The notes under the pieces were generated by a model, which did not search any database, was not told the origin of the DNA, and saw only the letters and a list, made by a program, of their open reading frames with translations. This document shows positions 1-9,754 of a stretch of DNA of 64,000 bases, one piece after another. Made by a program: the position numbers and the translations under genes. This stretch comes from Lysinibacillus sp. FJAT-14745 (GTDB lineage: Bacteria > Bacillota > Bacilli > Bacillales_A > Planococcaceae): contig NZ_LITM01000005.1 in NCBI RefSeq assembly GCF_001275675.1, positions 172,421 to 236,420 of the forward strand. Reading direction: 5' to 3'. Each line of letters opens with the position of its first letter. Within the stretch, counting starts at the first letter, position 1.

Positions 1-48
1 TTCACTTTTTTTCTATACTTTAATGGGAATTTATTGAATTTTTTATGG

Positions 49-73
49 TCAACCCCAAGTTATGGTGATGAGC
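49..73 (-). repeat. Border fragment of the CATCACCATAAC intergenic repeat, forming the ribF stop
   Basis: Read on the minus strand, these 25 bases match the left border of the element at 7890 at 22 of 25 positions (GCTCATCACCATAAC followed by a TGG-G-TGA pattern). Here the border lies inside ribF and supplies the last seven residues and the TGA stop. No further part of the element follows downstream. This is probably a relic of an insertion or recombination event. Confidence 0.6.
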
Positions 74-1011
74 CCAAAATATTCAATCGCTTCCTGTTTA
101 TCCAGTTCAATTTGTGCTTTCAATGCTTCAATACCATCGAATTTCCGTTCACTTCTTATCCGTTTATACCAAGCGACATGTACTTCTTCACCGTAGATAT
201 TTTTTTCGAAGTTTAATATATGGACTTCGATGGATAATTGCTTGTCATTTGGATCTTTAAATGTTGGTTTATAGCCTACATTACATACACCATCATACCA
301 GTTATTTTGGACAAGTAATCGAACCGCATATACACCGCTTGCTGGAATATAAGTCCCCTCCAACGCTTGGATATTTGCAGTTGGGAAACCTATTGTGCGT
401 CCTCGCTTATCACCATGTACAACGATACCCGTAATTTCAAATGGTCGTCCAAGGAGCAATCTTGCTGCTTCCATATCTCCTTCTTGCAAAAGTTTACGGA
501 TTCGTGTAGAGCTAATTTTTTCGATATCGTCGGTTTTCTTTTCAACAACCGTTACACCGTAATCTCCATTACTAAGTGCACGCATATCTTCCATTGTGCC
601 TTTACCAAATGCACCAAAAGAATAATCAAAGCCTGCTGTAACATGTTGAATGTTCAACCCACGTATAAATGTATCAATAAATGCAGCAGGTGAAAGCTTC
701 GCAAAATCAGATGTGAAATGTACAACAAATGCTGTATCAACACCTTGTTCTTCAAAAAGCTGCAATTTTTGCTGTAATAACGTTATATAAAATACTTTTT
801 CGTTACGTCCGCCAAGCACTAAAGAAGGATGTGGATCGAATGTCATAACGGCCGTAGGAATTTGACGTTTGTCTCCTTCTTCTTTCGCTGCCTTAATAAC
901 TTCCTGATGCCCTCTATGTACACCATCAAAAAAACCAAGTGCCAAAGAATATGGCTGCATGCTTTCTCGTTGCTGTAGTTGGTGTGGGTATTTTAAATGA
1001 ATAACCTCCAT
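49..1011 (-). CDS. ribF: Bifunctional riboflavin kinase / FAD synthetase
   Basis: Converts riboflavin to FMN and then FAD in the cytoplasm. The N-terminal nucleotidyltransferase half carries GFFDGVHRGH at residues 26-35 and an SSTRIR motif further on. The C-terminal kinase half carries GDKRGRTIGFPTAN. The length of 320 residues is normal for the family. The ATG start follows a GGAGG Shine-Dalgarno. It lies 13 bases after truB, as in the B. subtilis truB-ribC pair, so the two are probably co-transcribed. The last residues (LITITWG) and the stop codon are encoded by a fragment of an intergenic repeat border (see 49-73), so the native C-terminus seems to have been replaced. The family call is secure. 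Confidence 0.97.
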   Translation of the reverse strand: MEVIHLKYPHQLQQRESMQPYSLALGFFDGVHRGHQEVIKAAKEEGDKRQIPTAVMTFDPHPSLVLGGRNEKVFYITLLQQKLQLFEEQGVDTAFVVHFTSDFAKLSPAAFIDTFIRGLNIQHVTAGFDYSFGAFGKGTMEDMRALSNGDYGVTVVEKKTDDIEKISSTRIRKLLQEGDMEAARLLLGRPFEITGIVVHGDKRGRTIGFPTANIQALEGTYIPASGVYAVRLLVQNNWYDGVCNVGYKPTFKDPNDKQLSIEVHILNFEKNIYGEEVHVAWYKRIRSERKFDGIEALKAQIELDKQEAIEYFGLITITWG

Positions 1012-1024
1012 ACTAAAAATCCTC

Positions 1025-1936
1025 CTACTCTATCGTCGGAAACATCTTATGTGGCTTCATAAACCCTTCCTTTGTAGGATGGGCATGATAAACCGCAATT
1101 GCTTTCCCACTGATTCCAAAAACAATTTTATCATGTATCTTTAATAATGCATCTGCGGGAAGCACTTGTCCATTGAAAATTTCTTTTTCGTTTGCGGAAG
1201 GGATCTCAATATATGGGTAATCTGTTAATGCATACTCAACTGGTAAAATGCATGTATCTATTTGTTCAGCTTCCATCAGTTCAGCAACTTGTGCCAACGT
1301 AAAGCAATTTTCTTGAGTAAATGTACCTGAGGCTGTACGTACGAGCTCTTTCATATGTGCTGGATAGCCAAGTGCCGCTCCGATTTGCACAGCTAGTGTT
1401 CGAATATACGTCCCTTTACTGCACGCTATACGTACAGGGAATGTAATTTCTTGTCCTTCATATAGTTCTACGTCATCTAGTAGCTCTAATGCATAAATAG
1501 TAACTTGACGTGTAGGTCTTTCAACAATTTCACCTTTTCGAGCATATTCATAGAGACGTTTACCATTTACTTTGACTGCTGAAAACATCGGTGGTGTTTG
1601 TTGAATAACACCTGTTAGCGATGCTAAAACCTCTTGCAATTGAGTACGTGTGAACTTTTTAGTCGTACTATCTTGCTCAACCGTTTCTCCTTCTGCATCC
1701 TCAGTTGTCGTTGTACGGCCAATGGAAATAACGGCTTCATAGGTTTTTCCTGCATCCGTTAAGTATTCTGCGATACGTGTTGCCTGACCAATACAAATAG
1801 GAAGAACTCCCTCAACACCTGGATCAAGTGTGCCTGTATGACCAACTTTTTTAGTACGTAAAATTTTTCGTAATTTAAAGACGCAATCATGACTTGTCAT
1901 GCCACGTTCCTTCCAAAGCGGTAAAATACCGTTCAT
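1025..1936 (-). CDS. truB: tRNA pseudouridine(55) synthase
   Basis: Makes pseudouridine 55 in the T-arm of tRNAs. The catalytic aspartate is D38 in GHTGTLDP (residues 32-39), and the C-terminal PUA-like region has the normal length (303 residues in total). The start is an ATG preceded by GTAGGAGGAAA. It sits upstream of ribF in the same transcript and is separated from rbfA by a 251-base gap holding a strong hairpin terminator. It may therefore have its own promoter, although none is obvious. Confidence 0.97.
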   Translation of the reverse strand: MNGILPLWKERGMTSHDCVFKLRKILRTKKVGHTGTLDPGVEGVLPICIGQATRIAEYLTDAGKTYEAVISIGRTTTTEDAEGETVEQDSTTKKFTRTQLQEVLASLTGVIQQTPPMFSAVKVNGKRLYEYARKGEIVERPTRQVTIYALELLDDVELYEGQEITFPVRIACSKGTYIRTLAVQIGAALGYPAHMKELVRTASGTFTQENCFTLAQVAELMEAEQIDTCILPVEYALTDYPYIEIPSANEKEIFNGQVLPADALLKIHDKIVFGISGKAIAVYHAHPTKEGFMKPHKMFPTIE

Positions 1937-2036
1937 AAATTTCCTCCTACAATCAATTCATTTTTAGCATATTTTAATTTTCCGCTACAGTTTTATCACT
2001 TTTAAGATTGAGATAAGTGTCCAACACTACTCCCAG

Positions 2037-2068
2037 AAAAACTGGCTAGCTTAGTCCTCGCAGTTTTT
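2037..2068 (-). other. Stem-loop in the rbfA-truB gap
   Basis: The arms AAAAACTG (2037-2044) and CAGTTTTT (2061-2068) can pair. On the minus strand the second arm ends in five T, so this could be a weak terminator or a leader structure ahead of truB. The rest of the 1937-2137 gap shows no gene and no convincing promoter. Confidence 0.35.
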
Positions 2069-2137
2069 GTGTCAAAAAACGAGTTGCCTTGTCAGTCAAG
2101 GGACCCCAATATGTTCTATTGCATTTCCGATGAATGT

Positions 2138-2178
2138 AAAAAGTCTGCCTGCATGAACATGCATATGGCAGACTTTTT
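2138..2178 (-). terminator. Bidirectional intrinsic terminator after rbfA
   Basis: A 12-bp stem (AAAAAGTCTGCC at 2138-2149 with GGCAGACTTTTT at 2167-2178) is extended inwards by TGCATG/CATGCA around a two-base loop. The T tract is present in both directions. It lies directly after the rbfA stop and probably ends most rimP-nusA-infB transcripts. Confidence 0.85.
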
Positions 2179-2187
2179 TAGTTAAGC

Positions 2188-2529
2188 TTATTCTTTGTGT
2201 AAACCACGTAGCAATGAATCAATACGGTTCCCATATTCAATCGATGAATCGAATTCAAAGATTAGTTCTGGTGTACGACGTAAACGGATTCGTGAACCGA
2301 TTTCTGAGCGAATGAAACCAGAAGCCTTTAATAAAGCTTTTAGTGTTTCCTCTTTTTCACGTTCATTGCCAAGAGTTGTAATATAAATTGTCGCTTGTTG
2401 TAAATCACCTGTCACCTCAACACCAGTAACAGTAACGAAACCAACACGCGGATCTTTTATTTTACGTCCAATAATATCACCGAGCTCTTTTTTCATTTGC
2501 TCAGCGACACGGTTTGAGCGTAGAGACAT
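2188..2529 (-). CDS. rbfA: 30S ribosome-binding factor A
   Basis: A small KH-fold assembly factor that binds the 30S subunit near helix 1 during 16S rRNA maturation. Its 113 residues cover the whole family length, beginning [17 protein letters not shown] and including the typical [15 protein letters not shown] segment. The ATG start follows GAGGTGA. It is the last gene of the rimP-nusA-ylxR-ylxQ-infB-ylxP-rbfA operon, whose members all act on transcription or ribosome assembly, and is followed by a strong terminator. Confidence 0.96.
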   Translation of the reverse strand: MSLRSNRVAEQMKKELGDIIGRKIKDPRVGFVTVTGVEVTGDLQQATIYITTLGNEREKEETLKALLKASGFIRSEIGSRIRLRRTPELIFEFDSSIEYGNRIDSLLRGLHKE

Positions 2530-2633
2530 AGTTTGTCACCTCAATTTCGATGTACAGAAAGTTATGTCCTCACTTGCACATATATTTACATGCAAGGTAT
2601 GGCTATATCATACAACACAACTTCTAATGTTAC

Positions 2634-2911
2634 TTATAAATAGTCTCGCCACACATTTAACTGTTCCCAAGCCGGATTTGACTGTAAGTAGTGAAGCGCG
2701 TGATTAATTTCACGCTCGGCTGCTTCTTTTGAAGAAGAAACAGCAACAAGCGCTAATTTCGTGCGTTGCCATACATTTTGATGGTCAATTTCCGCAATGG
2801 ATACATTAAATTTTTGCTTAGTGCGGGTAAGCATACGCTGTAAGACAGCACGTTTTTCCTTCAACGAATGGGCAGTTTGAATCATGAATTCAACCTCTGC
2901 ATAAACAATCA

Positions 2912-2912
<1 letters not shown>
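2634..2912 (-). CDS. ylxP: DUF503 family protein YlxP
   Basis: A 92-residue protein of the DUF503 family, recognised by the segment HSLKEKRAVLQRML and the later EIDHQNVWQRT. Its molecular role is not established. In Bacillus it always sits between infB and rbfA, which suggests a link to ribosome maturation. The ATG overlaps the infB stop by one base (TAATG), so it is probably translationally coupled. The alternative internal start at MIQTAHSL is less likely because the upstream strand matches the family N-terminus. Confidence 0.93.
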
Positions 2913-5173
<2,261 letters not shown>

Positions 5174-5187
5174 CTGCTCACCCCCGA

Positions 5188-5496
5188 TTATTTTTCGTTG
5201 AGTAGACTAGACAATTTGCTTGCAAAACCTTTATCGGTAATAGCTAAAGCCACGCGGGCCTCCTTACCTGTAGCATGTCCTAGATCATAACGATCACCAA
5301 TTACATGATACTCAACGTTGTAGTACGTGCATTTATCTTGAATTTTTTTGCTAGAGTTTTTAGAAGCATCGTTTGCCAGCAATACTAGCTTAGCATTACC
5401 ATTGCGGACTTCCTTTACTACTAGCTCTTCTCCTGAAATCACTTTACGGGCTCTTGCTGCTATTCCAAGCAAATTATGCACTGCTTGATTGATCAT
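5188..5496 (-). CDS. ylxQ: L7Ae-family RNA-binding protein YlxQ
   Basis: A 102-residue protein of the ribosomal L7Ae/L30e/S12e kink-turn-binding family, with the diagnostic [16 protein letters not shown] start and a central [10 protein letters not shown] segment. Its target RNA is not firmly known. The ATG overlaps the end of ylxR by four bases and is preceded by a GGGAG Shine-Dalgarno, so the two are coupled. It lies 14 bases before infB, the usual position in Firmicutes. Confidence 0.93.
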   Translation of the reverse strand: MINQAVHNLLGIAARARKVISGEELVVKEVRNGNAKLVLLANDASKNSSKKIQDKCTYYNVEYHVIGDRYDLGHATGKEARVALAITDKGFASKLSSLLNEK

Positions 5497-5771
5497 ATAA
5501 TAGACTCCCTACGAATCAACAAAATAAGTTCATCGTATATTTCTTCAGGGATTTTTACATCAAGTTGGTGCCCTAAAACATTTTTCTTACGGGCGATTTC
5601 AATCGCCTTCTCCGTTTTAGAGACATAGGCACCACGTCCGGGTTTTTTTCCGGAAATATCAACACTTACCTCGCCCTCTTTCGAACGAACGACACGAATC
5701 ATTTCTTTCTTTGGTAGCATTTCTCCAGTAGCTACACATTTTCGAAGAGGTACTTTTTTATTAATAGCCAT
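5493..5771 (-). CDS. ylxR: YlxR/RnpM-family RNA-binding protein
   Basis: A small YlxR-fold protein (92 residues), recognised by the PLRKCVATGEM and GRGAYVS motifs. B. subtilis YlxR (RnpM) has been linked to RNase P RNA binding and to transcription control. I chose the ATG of MAINKKVPL, which has AAGGTGA at good spacing. A GTG three codons upstream lies inside that Shine-Dalgarno and is unlikely to be used. It is encoded between nusA and ylxQ, with a hairpin in the gap on the nusA side. Confidence 0.93.
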   Translation of the reverse strand: MAINKKVPLRKCVATGEMLPKKEMIRVVRSKEGEVSVDISGKKPGRGAYVSKTEKAIEIARKKNVLGHQLDVKIPEEIYDELILLIRRESII

Positions 5772-5882
5772 AAGAATCACCTTTCCTCTCTGAAGCTTGT
5801 CGTAAGAGGTGGACTAGCCATGCCCTACATTGGTTATCAACTTGGATTGAATTCAACACCATAATATTTTCCGCTGTAGGCT

Positions 5883-5930
5883 CTGCCATTATTCAGTGAG
5901 CGTTGGACTACGCCGACTGAACAATGGCAG
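5883..5930 (-). other. Long stem-loop between nusA and ylxR
   Basis: The 15-base arms (CTGCCATTATTCAGT at 5883-5897, ACTGAACAATGGCAG at 5916-5930) pair with one mismatch around an 18-base loop. No T tract follows in either direction, so it is not a simple terminator. It may be a processing or stability element separating nusA from the ylxR-infB part of the operon. Confidence 0.6.
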
Positions 5931-5956
5931 TCAACTAGTTACACGGGCTTTCTTAC

Positions 5957-7096
5957 TTATTCTTCGTCGTCTTGATATAAGTCAACTGCCACATCATCAA
6001 AATTACTTTCTTCATCCTCAGCAGGTATGAAAGTGCTTGTAGCAGATGGATAAATACCTAACTCACGAGCATCTGTTTCACTCTTAATATCAATTTTCCA
6101 GCCAGTTAACTTAGCAGCTAAACGAGCATTTTGACCACGTTTACCAATTGCTAGTGATAATTGATAGTCCGGAACAACAACAGTAGTAGATTTTTCTTCT
6201 TCATTGACTTGAACATCTAAAACTTTAGATGGGCTAAGAGCATTTGCTACAAATACAACTGGATCTTCTGACCATTCAACGATATCGATTTTTTCGCCGT
6301 GTAATTCATTGACAATTGTTTGCACACGAGCGCCTTTTGCTCCTACACATGAACCTACTGGATCTACCTCTTCGTTATGTGCATAAACAGAGATTTTAGA
6401 ACGATCCCCTGCTTCACGAGCTATTGATTTAATTTCTACGATACCTTCATAGATTTCAGGTACTTCCATTTCAAATAAGCGGCGTAATAAACCAGGATGT
6501 GTGCGTGAAACAATAACTTGTGGTCCGCGTGTTGTACGTTCAACCTTTGTAATATAAACCTTGATGCGATCATGTGGATGATATGTTTCACCTTGAATTT
6601 GTTCGTTTTGTGGTAATGCAGCCTCTACTTTTCCAAGACCTACGTAAATATTACGAGCATCTAGACGCTCAACTACACCCGTCACGATATCATCTTCACG
6701 GTCCACGTATTGCTCGTAAATTAGGCCGCGTTCTGCCTCACGTACACGTTGTGTAACAACTTGTTTCGCTGTCTGTGCAGCAATACGACCAAAGTTTCGA
6801 GGTGTCACTTCTTGCTCCACGATATCTTCTAATTGGTATGCAGGGTTGATCGCCTTGGCATCTTCTTCAGAGATTTGTAAACGGTCATCCTCTACTTCTT
6901 CAACAACATCTTTGCGTGAAAAGACACGAATTGAGCCCTTATCTAAATTTAAGTCTACACGAACATTTTGTGCTTGATTGAAGTTGCGTTTGTAAGCTGT
7001 AACTAATGCCGCTTCTATTGCCTCAATTAACACATCTCTTGAAATTCCTTTTTGTTCTTCTAGCGCATTTAGCGCATCTAACAAATCACTACTCAT
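5957..7096 (-). CDS. nusA: Transcription termination/antitermination factor NusA
   Basis: Binds RNA polymerase and nascent RNA and modulates pausing and intrinsic termination. The N-terminal RNAP-binding domain is followed by an S1 domain (DDIVTGVVERLDARNIYVGL) and two KH domains (DPVGSCVGAKGARVQ and AIGKRGQNARLAAKLTG). It ends in an acidic tail and lacks the C-terminal acidic repeats of enterobacterial NusA, as expected for Bacillus. The length of 379 is normal. The ATG follows AGGAGTGA. It is the second gene of the rimP operon, whose leader carries possible NusA-responsive hairpins. Confidence 0.98.
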   Translation of the reverse strand: MSSDLLDALNALEEQKGISRDVLIEAIEAALVTAYKRNFNQAQNVRVDLNLDKGSIRVFSRKDVVEEVEDDRLQISEEDAKAINPAYQLEDIVEQEVTPRNFGRIAAQTAKQVVTQRVREAERGLIYEQYVDREDDIVTGVVERLDARNIYVGLGKVEAALPQNEQIQGETYHPHDRIKVYITKVERTTRGPQVIVSRTHPGLLRRLFEMEVPEIYEGIVEIKSIAREAGDRSKISVYAHNEEVDPVGSCVGAKGARVQTIVNELHGEKIDIVEWSEDPVVFVANALSPSKVLDVQVNEEEKSTTVVVPDYQLSLAIGKRGQNARLAAKLTGWKIDIKSETDARELGIYPSATSTFIPAEDEESNFDDVAVDLYQDDEE

Positions 7097-7128
7097 TTTT
7101 TATTTTCACTCCTAAATATGCATTATGC

Positions 7129-7599
7129 TTAGAAATCGATGGCAAGTCGTGCCAATGCGATTTTTTCTTGTTCAATTGTTACTGTAATTTTACGCGTTTT
7201 AATGCGTACTTCCATCACTAATGTATGTTCATCGTATGACGTTAAGTAGCCTTGGAATTCCTTCATGTCCTTGATGGGCTCATAGGTTTTAACAAAAATA
7301 AATTTACCAACCGCTTGTTCAAAATCAGTATCTTTTTTTAATGGACGTTCTGCTCCAGGTGAAGAAACTTCTAAATAATAGTTTTGTGTAATTGGATCAT
7401 TTTCATCCAACAGCAAACTTAGTCGTTCACTAACTTGAGCACATTGTTCAATGTCAATTCCACCCTCAGGTGTATCCACATAAACACGTAAAAACCAGTT
7501 ACGTCCTTCTTTTACGAACTCGACATCCACAAGCTCAAGATTCAACTCTTCAACAATCGGTTTGGCGAGCTCTTCAATTAAAGATGGTACTTTGCTCAT
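7129..7599 (-). CDS. rimP: Ribosome maturation factor RimP
   Basis: Needed for 30S subunit maturation. It is a 156-residue protein with the two-domain RimP layout: the N-terminal half includes ELNLELVDVEFVKEGRNWFLRV, and NYYLEVSSPGAERPL marks the domain junction. The ATG follows an excellent AGGAGGAAA Shine-Dalgarno. It is the first gene of the nusA-infB operon, with a promoter and a leader of about 180 nt upstream. Confidence 0.97.
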   Translation of the reverse strand: MSKVPSLIEELAKPIVEELNLELVDVEFVKEGRNWFLRVYVDTPEGGIDIEQCAQVSERLSLLLDENDPITQNYYLEVSSPGAERPLKKDTDFEQAVGKFIFVKTYEPIKDMKEFQGYLTSYDEHTLVMEVRIKTRKITVTIEQEKIALARLAIDF

Positions 7600-7641
7600 T
7601 GTTTCCTCCTGTATCTATCAAAATCTGGCGTAATAAAACAG

Positions 7642-7751
7642 AAATTCCACCAGTAGCTTTGGTGAAATTTAACGGTCTTACCTGCTGTTAGTCAAAAATT
7701 TGTTTTGCTACGGTATAACAACAGAAAAGAGCGGGAAGGCCCCACTCTTTT
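7642..7751 (-). promoter_or_regulatory. rimP-nusA leader with two tandem hairpins
   Basis: Reading in the direction of transcription, hairpin 1 (7725-7751) pairs AAAAGAG-GGGG with CCCGCTCTTTT and is followed by TTTTCTGTTG. Hairpin 2 (7642-7670) pairs AAATTTCACCA with TGGTGGAATTT and is followed by CTGTTTTATT. Both T tracts are short and interrupted. Weak U tracts of this kind are typical of NusA-dependent terminators, and B. subtilis autoregulates the rimP (ylxS)-nusA operon by such a leader. Autoregulation here is inference. Confidence 0.6.
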
Positions 7752-7782
7752 GCTGGAAAAATATCAACAAATTATTACCATA

Positions 7783-7811
7783 AGAATAGCATAGTTTACA
7801 GCACAATGCAA
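7783..7811 (-). promoter_or_regulatory. SigA-type promoter of the rimP-nusA-infB operon
   Basis: The -35 TTGCAT (7806-7811) and -10 TATTCT (7783-7788) are separated by 17 bases on the minus strand, about 175 bases upstream of rimP. Position and spacing are good; both boxes deviate modestly from consensus. Confidence 0.65.
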
Positions 7812-7819
7812 ATTTCCTT

Positions 7820-7867
7820 TTTCCAGACATCTAATCAATTATGCCTCGGCATAATTGTGTCTGGAAA
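7820..7867. repeat. 22-nt CAATTATGCC/GGCATAATTG palindrome, copy 1, with extended stem
   Basis: The core palindrome at 7836-7857 has 10-bp arms around a TC centre and is flanked by TTTCCAGACA/TGTCTGGAAA arms that also pair. The core is identical to copies at 15607 and 17704. No T tract follows on either strand. Here it lies just upstream of the rimP promoter. Confidence 0.85.
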
Positions 7868-7889
7868 TTGAAATTTATACTTAATTAAA

Positions 7890-8122
7890 GCTCATCACCA
7901 TAACGTGGAGGTGATTTCCGTTCCGACTGGGCGCTTTGTTGCTGCCGCTACGTTAGCACTACGCTTTCGCACAGAGCAAAGCTTCCTGGGGGCGTCCGAT
8001 GAGCCGCTTGGGCCAACAGGATGTTGGTCACGAAGGCGTTATCACAGGACGTGATGGTTTTAGCCTTCGTTCCTCTATTGCTGATCCCCAAGGAGTCGCC
8101 CAGTCTCCACTCCAATCAACTT
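7890..8122. repeat. Structured intergenic repeat element A (polC-rimP gap)
   Basis: The left border is CATCACCATAACGTGGAG. An outer 9-bp stem GACTGGGCG/CGCCCAGTC (7925-7933 with 8097-8105) encloses stem 1, CCAACA/TGTTGG (8013-8018, 8022-8027). It also encloses stem 2, GAAGGC/GCCTTC (8032-8037, 8063-8068), and stem 3, ATCAC/GTGAT (8041-8045, 8051-8055), which is nested in stem 2. No ORF runs through it. Related copies are at 15607, 17704 and 54023, with different but still complementary arms. Confidence 0.8.
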
Positions 8123-8210
8123 ACATAATTTGTATCATTTTAATAAAATGTAAACCCGCAACTTTATAAGACTTAAATTGAGCACAAGGCAAATAAGTTA
8201 TTCGTTATTG

Positions 8211-8226
8211 CTGAAGATATCTTCAG
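8211..8226. other. Perfect 16-bp palindrome after polC
   Basis: CTGAAGATATCTTCAG lies 16 bases beyond the polC stop codon. It has no T tract, so it could be a protein-binding site or part of a 3'-end structure. Nothing more can be said from sequence. Confidence 0.4.
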
Positions 8227-8241
8227 ACTAACCTTCTTATT

Positions 8242-9647
8242 TTAGAAAAGTGATAACTGATTAGCATCAGGCATTCCTTCTAAACAACCCAATTGATCCA
8301 TGTATTCTATTAATGTCTTGGATACTCGACCTCGTTGCTGTAAATCTTCCTTCGATAAAAATTCTCCGTCCTCACGTGCTGCCACAATTTGTTTGGCAAC
8401 GTTCGTACCAAGGCCAGGAATCGCATCAAATGGTGGAATTAAAGAGTTCCCATCAATTATAAATTCACTAGCTTGCGAACGATATAAATCCACCTTTTGG
8501 AAACTCATACCGCGCTCACACATTTCAAGTGCTAGTTCCATGACCGTTAATAGGTTTTTTTCTTTTGTTGAAGCATCTAGGCCCTTTATATTGATTTCAT
8601 CAATTTTTGCACGAATCATTTGCGAGCCCTGTACCATCGCAATTAAATCAAAATCATCTGCACGTACTGTGAAATACGCTGCATAATAAAGAATCGGGAA
8701 ATGCACCTTAAACCAAGCGATACGAACTGCCATTAACACATAAGCAGCAGCGTGGGCTTTCGGGAACATATATTTTATCTTTTTACATGATTCGATATAC
8801 CAGCCTGGTACTTTATTCGCTAGCATCTCTGCTTCAAACTCTTCAGATAAACCTTTCCCCTTACGCACGGACTCCATAATTTTAAACGCCAGTGACGGTT
8901 CTAGACCTTGATAAATTAAATACACCATAATATCGTCACGACAGCCAATTACTTCTTTCAGTACACATGTACCGTTTTGAATTAACTCTTGCGCGTTACC
9001 AAGCCATACGTCTGTTCCGTGTGAAAGTCCTGAAATTTGCACAAGCTCTGAGAATGTTGATGGCTTTGTATCTTCCAGCATCTGGCGTACAAAACGGGTA
9101 CCGAACTCAGGAATACCGAGTGTTCCTGTCTTACAGCCAATTTGTTTTTCTGTTACACCTAAAGTTTCTGGAGAACTAAAGATTTTCATAACGACTGGAT
9201 CATCTGTTGGAATGGTTTTTGGATCTATCCCTGATAAATCCTGCAACATCCGAATCACAGTCGGATCATCGTGTCCAAGAATATCAAGCTTTAAAATATT
9301 ATCGTGAATGGAATGGAAGTCAAAGTGCGTTGTCCGCCATTCTGCATCCTGTGCATCCGCAGGGAATTGCACTGGTGAGAAGTCATAAATATCCATATAA
9401 TCCGGTACTACGATAATCCCCCCAGGGTGCTGCCCTGTTGTACGTTTTACGCCCGTGCAGCCCTGCACTAATCGATCTACCTCGGCACCGCGGAAATGTA
9501 GATTGTTATCATTTGCATAGCCCTTTACGTAGCCATACGCTGTTTTCTCTGCGACAGTACCGATTGTTCCAGCTCGATATACATAATCTTCACCGAATAA
9601 TACCTTTGTATAGTTATGAGCTTGTGGTTGATATTCTCCGGAAAAGT
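8242..9647 (-). CDS. polC: DNA polymerase III PolC, exon 2 (C-terminal part)
   Basis: The 3' exon of the interrupted polC gene. Its first two bases (AC) complete an Asn codon started by the last base of exon 1. It then encodes [20 protein letters not shown] and the rest of the palm, fingers and C-terminal helix-hairpin-helix region to the QLSLF end. 467 complete codons precede the stop. The sequence closely follows B. subtilis PolC from the PDIDLNF motif to the C-terminus. On its own it has no start or Shine-Dalgarno; the in-frame GTG at Val-Gln-Gly-Cys is internal. Expression needs removal of the intron at 9648-12309. Confidence 0.96.
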
Positions 9648-9649
9648 AT

Positions 9650-9733
9650 GACGATAGGTAAGCATTTGATATTATCTCCAGCTTTTCCCCCGTCCCACAC
9701 CGTACGTGACCCTTTCGGCGTCATACGGCGTTC
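9650..9733 (-). ncRNA. Group II intron domains V and VI
   Basis: Domain V (about 9697-9731) pairs ACGCCGTA with TACGGTGT and has an apical GAAA loop; GCCGTATG and CACGTACGG are the classic core strands. Domain VI (about 9650-9694) pairs GACG with CGTC at its base and AAGC with GCTT further up, with an unpaired A available as branch point. The 3' splice site follows at 9648/9647. Confidence 0.85.
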
Positions 9734-9754
9734 CATCGTTAACTTTGTTGAAAT

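Noticed and set aside
7836-7857. 22-nt palindrome as an intrinsic terminator
   Set aside because: No T tract follows on either strand at any of the three copies.
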